NCBI GenBank assembly: GCA_964020085.1
Contig: OZ026605.1
Coordinates: 4,878,544-4,942,543, forward strand
Length of the DNA stretch: 64,000 nt
Reading direction: 5' to 3'
From: Micromussa lordhowensis
Taxonomy: Eukaryota > Cnidaria > Anthozoa > Scleractinia > Lobophylliidae
In this document: piece after piece, positions 55,694-64,000 of the stretch
Position numbering within the stretch: position 1 is the stretch's first letter
Layout: every line of letters starts with the position of its first letter
The notes under the pieces: model-generated
What the model was told of the DNA's origin: nothing
The model's database searches: none
What the model saw: only the letters and a program-made list of their open reading frames with translations
Position numbers and translations under genes: made by a program

Positions 55694-58600
55694 TTAAAAC
55701 ACTTGAACACAATGATGCCCTCTGTCTGCTACAACAATGTTTCCATTTCCTGTGACAGCAATGCCTGTCGGCTTGCCAAAGCCACTCGTATTCTTTGTCT
55801 CCGCGTCACCAAGTTTCTTTACGAAAACACCATTCGAGTCAAATATCTGCACGTTTAGGCTCTTCAAGTCTGCCACCACGATGTGTCCCTCGGAGTCTGT
55901 TGCAATCCCTGCAGGGCAGTTGAACTGGCCGATACTATTGCCTTTTTCTCCAATCTTTGCCAAAAACTGCCCGGTTTCGTCGAACCTTTGCACTCGGGAA
56001 TTCCCTGAATCCGAGACTAAAATGTTGTCATCCTGATCAATGGCGACATGGCGCGGGCAGTTAAATTTCCCTTCAGCTTCTCCATACACGCCGAAGTGCA
56101 TGGTCGCTTGGCCATCGGAGTCAAAGATGTGTATTCGATGATTATCGCGCTCGGCGACTATGACGCGACCTTCAGAGTCTAGAGCGAGGCCGCAAGGACC
56201 TTTTAGTTGTCCCAGACCGTTGCCTTTAGAACCGAATTTTCGTAGGAACTGTCCGTCGTGAGTGAAAACCTACAGGGAACAAAATAAGGTGATTCCAAAA
56301 GCCTCAAACAAGCAACTGGTTTTTAGCTTTCTATGTTGAGTTAGTTGTATTAGTCATAATACGTGTTGTAAGTAAAAAGAATAAAAAAGAAATAGTAATA
56401 GTAAAAAAGAATAGAAATCTGCAGCCTTAGCTTTAAGCACCCACATCAGCTGTATTTGCAACTTGTGCCATTTCAAAGTAACTTCCAGCATTGAGTGTTT
56501 CTTACTTGAATTCTATGATTGCCATGATCCGCTACGTAAATGTGGCCACTTTCGTCCACACACACTCCAGCTGGGTACCAGATCTCGCCGTCTGCTTTAC
56601 CTCGCGTGCCAAACTGGTACAGAAGATGGCCACTGTTGTCGAAAACCTAACAGGAATATTGGTATCTTTAGTCGATGATTTGGTTGATAAACATCCAGCT
56701 TGTTCCTTCAAGGTCACTACACTGCACTTTGAAATACCAACCTGAAGACGATGATTGTGATGGTCGGAGACCACAAACAGTCCATCAGGGTCAGCAGTCA
56801 CTCCCCAAGGCTCGAAGTACTCGTCATTAGTGGTTTTGCAGCTAGTTGGAGTGAACTTTAACATCATTGGACCAATATTGGCGCAGTCAATACCTGCCGT
56901 CACCTGAAAGTACAAGCGGCATGAGGATTGTACATTTTGTACACTATCTTTATATAATCACTAGAGTTAATTTGTGCCGTGAAAAGCTTGAAAATCAGTG
57001 ATAAGAACGCACCAGACAAGATCTAAACTTTTTAAGTATCCACTGTCTGATATATCTCAAGTATTCTTTAAACCCTTGGTACTTTTGTCAAGATTTGGGG
57101 AAATGACACTTTGATTTAATCTGGCTTGAACCAACCATACGTGCTCGCATAACGGGATAATTCCCCAGATTTTTACCGAATTGCATACATTCTTAAATTA
57201 TAGAAGCTACTGTGGAGTAATGGACCACTTAGAAACATAAAACATGGCCAAACCTGTAAGTCAAATGAACTTCCTTGAATAGGTTTACCACGCACATGAA
57301 CCGTGATCTGGTGATCTCCCTTGGAGACTGGGGTGAAGGAAGCTGTATAAGTGCCATCACCATTGTCTTCTACGTCAGCTGTGATTGGTGAACCGTTTGG
57401 ACAGTGAAGTTTGACTGACACCAAGTCTCCTCCTACAGAGAGTGAAGAAACATATTATGGGTTCTCTGACTGGATCATGAAGGAGAGCGAGGGGAAGTCT
57501 TCGACCCAGCTTCTCCCCAGGTGGCCAAGAACAAGACAGTTTGAACGTTGACCTTTGTGATTGTCATTGCATCTCAGAATTCATCCCCATGACAAGATCT
57601 CTATTTTTACTGTATTGAGAGAATTTCTAGCGGTTCGTGTAATCACTGATGTACTTACCGCTAGTACAAGGCTCGCCATTTCTATCTTTGGTTATGACTG
57701 TGAAAGTTGATTTGTGTCCAACCTTTGCTCGACTCAACCCAGGACCCACTGCGCATGACAGCATAGGAAAAACGTAACTGGTTGTCACCTGACCAAGTTT
57801 GGCAATGATTTTAGAAAGCTGCTCGTCATTAGAAGAGAACTCAACAACCTAAAAGGAGACAGTATATTTTGACTTTTGGTTTAAAGAATAAATCGACAAG
57901 TCAAGGATAAGCTTAAGAACATGAAGAGAGCTAAGATAAAGAGTGAAAAAACGAAACAAAAAAGAACAAACTGCCGTTCCAAGCCTCGGGGTAAGGCAGA
58001 AGAAAATAAAGAGAGAATCAGATCCAAAAAACAAAACAGTTGAATTCATCTAAACTCAGCAAATTATAGACCTTACAGGCAAATCAAATAACCACGCAAA
58101 TTTAGCTTAGTGGTGCGTTTTTCTAATTTCGGAGCGTAAAAGAACTATTAAAGGGACAAAACTGTGGAACGGCCAGCTCTCTCAAGGAAAATGCCTTTAA
58201 GACGAGAAGACTTGTATGGTTTGCTAGATGAATAGAGAGCTCGTTCACCGATTACGATCAAAACAGGAAACCATATAGCCGGCGTTTGAAGAGCGACCTT
58301 ATGTATTACCTCGTTGTCCTCTGGTTCACACTGTGACTCGTGGTCATTCAGATTCTGTAGTCTGCTGACCATTTGCGGCTTCACCAACATAATCTCAGCC
58401 TCGTTTCCGTACCTAAGCACATTCTCGGTGAAGTCGCAGCTACTCAGCAGGTTTGACAGATCAAGTTCCAGTATTTTCTGTTGACTGGTTAAAACCTGCA
58501 AGATGTCAATTAATAAGTCTCAGTAAACTGAAGCTGGCTGATATTTAATTTGATTTCTACCTTTGTCCCCAGTTACTGTGTTTGATGACAGTAGAAAGAG

Positions 58601-61171
58601 TGTTCTAACAATAACATAACAGCTCCTTGCGGACTGCGACGGTATCTCACCTTCTCTTTGGAGTTAGATATGCTTTCCAGCTGCTCAATAAGTTCTCGTT
58701 CCTGCTCCTCTAACTCCCGGATGTGATTTTGGATGGTGTTATGAATAGTGTCACGCACGACTTCCACCCTCTCCCTCAAATCGCCCGTGACGTCATGCAC
58801 CTCCTCGACAGCTGCGCGCAGGACTGGAATCTTACGCTTGGTTCTGTCTTGAAGCGCCGTAATGGAGGAGCGGTATTTCTTTACAGCTTCTTTCAGATCC
58901 ACGTAGATGTGCTCCCTGTGCTCGTAGATGGCACAGTCGCGGCATATCGCTTCATCGCACGTTTCACAGAAATACTTGAGTACCTAACATGATTAAATGC
59001 CAATATTTAACAAATATGTGAATTGTGGATAGAAAAGTCTTCTAAAATAGACCATTCCCGAGTTACCTAAAGCCTCTCTTTCAAAGCGAGGCCTGGTGCA
59101 CAACCATTCATATGGAAATTAGTTTAATTTGCATGTGAATGAAATCTCATTTTCATATGAAAGGTGAGCACCAAGACTCGCTTTGAGAAAGAGGCTAAAG
59201 GTAATTCGGAAATGGCCTATTTAGATTAGATTAGATTAAATTAGAGTTGGTTACTGATGTCATCCCGTACAATGCTACAGTAATCTAAATATGGTTCAAC
59301 AATTGACTGGTAGACAATTGTCAAGTTGGAATTAGGAACAAGAAGTGTAATACCTCTCGAGGATGCACCGAGCAAAATGACGGGCAACGAATGATGTCTT
59401 TGACTTCGTTGGCTTGGATTTCTTCGAACGACAAAATCCTGTGGTCCTTGGTCTGACGAATTCTCTTGTGAGCAAACACACAGTTTGTACAGAGGTTCTC
59501 CACACAGTCCAAACAGCGCGCAGTGGCCTGGGAGCTATCCTCGCAGTTGGTGCATTTTGTTGGGTTCTGAACGGCTAAAACCGTCAGCATGTTGTTGATG
59601 AAGAAGTTGAGCGGGAACGCCTCGATACCTTTGGCGGGAACTGACACAACCAGATGACATCTTGAGCAAACTAGAGTTCGGTCTTGAGGTCTAGAAGTGA
59701 AAAAAACTTTTTCGTTGACTTTGAACGCTGAAAAATGTTGATATCTTTGAGTGGCACATGCATGTTAGCTTATAACATGGTGCAACATAATTATCAATCA
59801 AAAAATCAGGTGACGTAGGAGGTCCATAGTTTTAGCCAATCAGGTAATACAAAAAGGTCAAATTGCAGGAAAATACAACAAAGTTCTAGTTCCCATTATT
59901 CAGTGATCTCTATATAAAACAAAAGAGTACTATAACACTAACAAGTAATAACGAAATGTCTTGGCCAATTGTCCTGTAAACAGGACTTGGGGAAATGCAG
60001 CAATGACCCCCCACCCCTCTCCCCCCCAGTGGGAGCTATTCTTGAGGCCGGTAGAGAAGGCATAACGAGAGCTGACGAACCATTGGCGTGTAAAGATGTT
60101 CAGCATTACGTCATATCTTTTCCAGTATTCCCTTCGCGAGTAGATAATTCTGACCAGCGTATAAAAATTGAGTCTCTATCCATATTGCTTTATTACAAAA
60201 TACTAAAAGAGAAAAAATATTTTGAGGTGTGTTTAATTAAACAAAATTAAACCCTACTCTAGTTTTAGGTGCCACTCGACTGCTCGAGAAATGCTTACTT
60301 TTTCCATTCTGATAGAGACGAAGAGATCTTTCTTTGGTGTGGTAGAGACTGAACCAGTTATTAACTGCGATGTCATGAAAATGGGAGATTTTTATTCTTG
60401 TTTTCTTTAAAAATTGCTAGACTATGCGACTAAGATTTGAGAGCGCGATGTTTACCGTCAAAAAACAGTTGAATAGGTGTGACAGGCAACTAAATTAGTT
60501 ATCATTCCGCACTTGAGATTTTCACTTGAGGTTTTCGAATTTTATTGGTTGGAGAGGCGAATTTAAATATTACTAGGCTTGAATCGAAGCTTATGGAATC
60601 GAACTCCGCTATGTCGTTGTTTAGATCATCCCCCCGATGTGCATCAAACCTGAATTCTCTGGTACCTGTTGATCACGGATAACTTTTAATCTTTAAATAT
60701 TCAAAACAAAGTTTGATCTTTTACCTACAATTTCAAATTAAGTTTAATCTTCTACTCTTTTTTAACTTAATTACCTTTATTTACCATGATTAATCTCAAA
60801 AGGCTTTAGTAAGGAAAAGCGCGGCATCTCTGAGATGTTATATGAAAATTTCTAGCTGCCTTAATAAACAATCAAGTTTCAAATAGGAAAGGGATGGTAT
60901 GAACAAACTTGATAAAGCCATAGAAAGAAGTTTTGAACGTATTTTGTGGTGCCATTTATGTTGTGAAATACACGGGAATAGAAAATAAATTAATTTCTTG
61001 AAATTATATACGATACAAGATATTGGTGTCTTACCGTATGTTAGAATCCAGACAATTTTGACAAAAGGAATGAAGACAAGGTAAAACCTTGGGGTTCTTG
61101 TAAGTCTCACTGCAGATTCCACAAGTTAGTTCGTAATGATCACTGATTTTATTCACCGGCACGGATCCCAT
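55694..61171 (-). CDS. TRIM2/TRIM3-like RING/B-box/filamin/NHL protein
   Basis: Nine exons join in phase to 746 aa (TRIM2 and TRIM3 are about 744): 61035-61171, 59354-59690, 58651-58983, 58310-58495, 57659-57848, 57254-57432, 56742-56903, 56506-56646 and 55694-56269. A RING finger (residues 17-56: CGIC, CLHSFCQNC, CSRC) suggests E3 ubiquitin ligase activity. B-box zinc fingers lie at about 91-185 (CTNCED, CLDCVENLC, CETCDEAIC). A coiled coil follows (about 190-330, KEAVKKYRSSI, ELEEQERELIEQLE). A filamin/ABP280 repeat is at about 332-454 (DNGDGTYTASFTP), then NHL propeller blades to the end (FEPWGVTADPDG, YPAGVCVDESG, CPRHVAIDQDD). TRIM-NHL proteins bind RNA or motor and cytoskeletal partners and regulate translation or protein turnover. 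A second TRIM gene starts 1.65 kb away in the opposite direction. Confidence 0.92.
59046..59221. mobile_element. ~176-bp MITE in TRIM intron 2
   Basis: AATAGACCATTCCCGAGTTA at the left pairs with TAATTCGGAAATGGCCTATT at the right. Inner arms pair CTCTCTTTCAAAGCGAG with CTCGCTTTGAGAAAGAG and CATTCATATG with CATATGAAAG. It lies between exons 3 and 2 of the TRIM gene. Confidence 0.8.
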
Positions 61172-62819
61172 AGTGGGGATTTCTCTCGAGTACTACATCA
61201 AAACGAAGGAAACGGCTTACAAATCAGACACGTCCCTCCGATATTCCGCTTGCCAAGAAGCCAGTAGAGTCGTCAAAGGATCTAGCAGGTTGAATTCACG
61301 CGGTGTCTGGCCTTCTGATTGGCTGAGCGGTAGTATATGATGTAATGGGTTCCGAAAAATGTTTTCGATTTATGTAAGTGGAAAGAGGAAAACAAACTTT
61401 AATTTGAATTGACGTTTTTGGGTGCGCCAGTCAAATAGCTTTATTTTAGTCATTGGCAAGTTCAAAGGATGAAGAAGTATCACTTTATCTTCAAACTGCG
61501 TTCAAAATCCTCTTGAGATAAAATATGTACTTGTTTCCTTCCGGTATGCAGATGTTAAATGATGTTACTAGCAAAGTGAGACAGAAATATAAAAGATCCT
61601 TTGAATGAACTGGGCAAATATTTCAGATTTCCTTTAATTGAAGTGTTTTCCTTTAAATAATCGTGTGATTAAAACAAGACTTTTTTTCTAACTGAAGTTT
61701 ACAGTAGACCCCATGCAGGGCAATAAATGTTTGATAATCTTCTGGGCGCCATGCTCACTGAGCCATAAACGATGCTACCTCCAAGTCAACAGGTTCCTAG
61801 GGCACTTTGTACCCCCCTCGTGGAATGCGGAAAAACGCGGGAGTATCCTGGCAACGTTTTCCCGCCAAAATCGGGAGAAGGCGAAGTCACTGTGGTCTGC
61901 GACATTGCGTTATTTTCTAACTAATAATGGCTTAGCATACAGCACTTTGGATTGAGTGACGTAGAACGTCTGCGAAACTAAGACAAAATGTCGTTTTATA
62001 AAGCTTTGGGAGACCAGTCGAAAATTGAGGGGTCACTAAAGATCAGCTTGCCGTTGCCTAGCAACTTCTCTGACCAATCTGGCGCTTGGCTCTCGGGGTG
62101 GGGGACTTTAACGTAACTGAGTTACTATTAGGTTTCGTTAATATAGCCTCGTTTCATATCACTTTTATCAGTTTCAATACAATACAATTTTGATCAATCA
62201 GAGCTCTATGGCGACAACCTTAAAAGCGATTCCCTCTTTTATCCTATTTTGCGCGCGAAATCGTAATGCGCGAGAAGAGAAGTTTTATACTTATTTTCTT
62301 TTTTGATTTAAAACAAAACAAAAGCCGGTACCGGTAAAACGATTACGCTCTATTGCTTTTCTCGTGAAAAGGTGTTCACAGAGCCGCATCAACAGTGAAC
62401 TGGCTGGACAATCTGTCTGACAAGATGAAACGACACAGAGGAAAATATTAAAGTAAATTCAGTCGAAAATGATAAGGTTTAGTCAACATTGAGTTAACTG
62501 CTCATGTGTGAAAAGAAATCGACACATTTCGTCGGCCAAAGAATCTGAAGGAGTAATAAAAAAAGTAACTTAATGTGCGTTGTTACGATGCCGGAGATCA
62601 GGAAAGTTCAAAAAGTGTTTTCTCATTCGAACGGAATCTTCTCAAAGATAATGCACTTAATGAGATTGTTGCCAAACACGGAAATAAATGATTTATACCA
62701 TTACCTCACCGCACAAAAAGTCAAACGCCTGGAGCGTGAAGCGGAAAGAGTCTAATTAAAAAATTATTCTATTCAGTCCGGCGGCAAAGCTTGCGTCCTT
62801 CTACTCATTCTCACAAACA
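61172..62819. promoter_or_regulatory. Divergent intergenic region of the two TRIM genes
   Basis: The two TRIM start codons face away from each other across 1648 bp. No further exon is seen; an 80-codon frame at 61713-61955 is unrecognised. The region presumably contains both promoters, and any shared control elements would lie here. No TATA box could be placed with confidence. Confidence 0.5.
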
Positions 62820-63387
62820 ATGGCAACAGTGAAAGATGAAAAATATTCACCTCAATCACTAGAATGCCCAATCTGCAAGAACATCTTCAACAACCCAAAG
62901 ATCTTGAAATGTCTTCACTCGTTTTGCCGCAAATGCCTCGAGAGTTACGATGTGATCGGCGCGGGCACCAACTCGATCGTTTGTCCCCTCTGTCGAAAGC
63001 TGACTCCAATTCCGTCGGAGGGAGCCCACGTTCTGCCGAGCAACTTTCTTCTGACAAACGCGCTGGATCACTTGTCCGTCAAATCAAGCAAAGAGTATAC
63101 TCTTCATTGTACAAACTGCGAGGACGAAGCAGCGGCGACGTCGCGATGTCTGGAGTGCGCAGAGTTTCTGTGCTCGAACTGCGTTTTGGCTCACCGACGA
63201 ATACGAGTTACCAAGGACCACCGCATCCTATCGCTTGACACGCTACAGGCCGACAAGCAGACACTGCACCGTCCTTCCTTCTGTGAGCAGCACGTAGATG
63301 AGATGTTCATGTTTTACTGTGTACCGTGCGACCGATTGATCTGCCGGGAATGCACAATTCTTGATCACCGTGGTCATAGGTATGCAG
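62820..63387 (+). CDS. TRIM RING/B-box protein, first coding exon (partial gene)
   Basis: A single exon of 189 codons plus one base ends at a donor (TATGCAG|GTAAGC). It encodes a RING finger (CPICKNIF, CLHSFCRKC, CPLCRK; residues about 17-60) and two B-box fingers (CTNCEDEAAATSRCLEC, CSNCVLAHRRIR; then CEQH, CVPCDRLICREC, HRGH). The frame runs on to 63542 into intron sequence. The next exon is not within the window, so coiled-coil and later domains are unseen. It closely resembles the oppositely oriented TRIM gene at 55694-61171 (KDHRILS, RPSFC). Here RING and B-boxes share one exon, whereas the neighbour has introns after its RING and inside its B-box region. Confidence 0.85.
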
Positions 63388-64000
63388 GTAAGCAAGCCTT
63401 GCTTGTAAGCTACACACATCATGTACTGTCAAATAGCTGCGTCACTACAGCTCTCAGTGATGCTACTTTTGTGACCTTAGAAGATTGTAGTGTTATTGTT
63501 ATCAGTGACGAAAATTTGGTCTCCAATCTCCTGTGTAGCTAATTAGTTGATGACTAGTTGCTGATGGAGTCAATTCCAATCAGCCTTTTTAACTGGCTCT
63601 GTATTTTAAATCATGAAAGTACGAAACACAGCAATCTACTTAACTGGAATAAAATGATTTATAAGATTTATACGCTATCCCGTTTTGTAATATATATATG
63701 TTTTTTTTAACAGAACAGCTAATGGGGAGTTTTTGCAGATAGCAAAACAAAGCCCAAATTACTTATTTCAGAAGCGCCTTTCAACTCACGGAGGAGGATA
63801 ACGGCTTAGATACAACAATGCAAGAATAGAACATAAACAGGCATGCCAGTCGCCAAACTTATCACAAATCAAAAATCGTATTCAAGTATTGTTCGTCAAA
63901 ATATTATGGAATATTAGAAAACAATCAGTTAACAGGTAATGAAAGTGAAGCTAGGTTTTGGTGAAAAGAGCACCAGCAACTGAGCGTGTGGTCGCACAGA
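63388..64000 (+). other. Intron 1 of the second TRIM gene (to window end)
   Basis: No splice acceptor followed by TRIM-like coding sequence was found before the window ends. The sequence is AT-rich and unremarkable. Confidence 0.5.

Overview
The window is nuclear DNA from an animal. Its genes are split by GT-AG introns, GC content is low, intergenic spacers are long, and it is rich in short inverted-repeat DNA elements. The gene content (ERGIC2, METTL15, a UBC9-like E2, two TRIM-NHL type genes, a BAHD/condensation-fold acyltransferase) and repeat style fit an early-branching metazoan, most likely an anthozoan cnidarian such as a stony coral. That placement is inference, because there is no marker gene that settles it.

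Layout. 1-13.4 kb has no convincing gene. It holds a 268-bp direct duplication, a TTAA-flanked MITE with its own empty site next door, a degenerate ~135-bp minisatellite interrupted by a hairpin element, tRNA-like SINE copies, a 214-bp-arm hairpin and a cluster of short CGCAGGGACTTGTCCC-type repeats. 13.4-15.0 kb carries an acyltransferase gene (- strand), with a broken C-terminal copy at 21.9-22.2 kb. Between them lies a 4.2-kb palindromic element (17294-21513) with ~1.5-kb near-identical arms and decayed genes in its spacer. 24.1-30.4 kb is METTL15 (- strand, 3 exons). Its large intron holds a retrotransposon remnant and a 164-bp satellite with higher-order structure. METTL15 shares a 68-bp divergent promoter with a UBC9-like E2 gene (30.5-33.5 kb, + strand, 7 exons) whose catalytic cysteine position reads serine.

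36740-41757 is a complete-looking 5.0-kb DNA transposon with ~255-bp terminal inverted repeats and a 6-bp target duplication. It carries a frameshifted DDE integrase gene and an opposite-strand glutamine-rich gene. 43.8-53.5 kb is ERGIC2 (- strand, 15 exons, 421 aa). 55.7-61.2 kb is a TRIM2/3-like RING/B-box/coiled-coil/filamin/NHL gene (- strand, 9 exons, 746 aa). It lies head to head with a second TRIM gene at 62.8 kb (+ strand), which runs off the window end.

Functionally the genes are unrelated housekeeping or regulatory genes: ER-Golgi cargo cycling, mitochondrial 12S rRNA methylation, SUMO-like conjugation, and TRIM regulation of RNA or protein. The accessory interest is in the mobile elements and in the altered E2. 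Exon boundaries were read by eye from splice sites, phase and family similarity; none was checked against transcripts.
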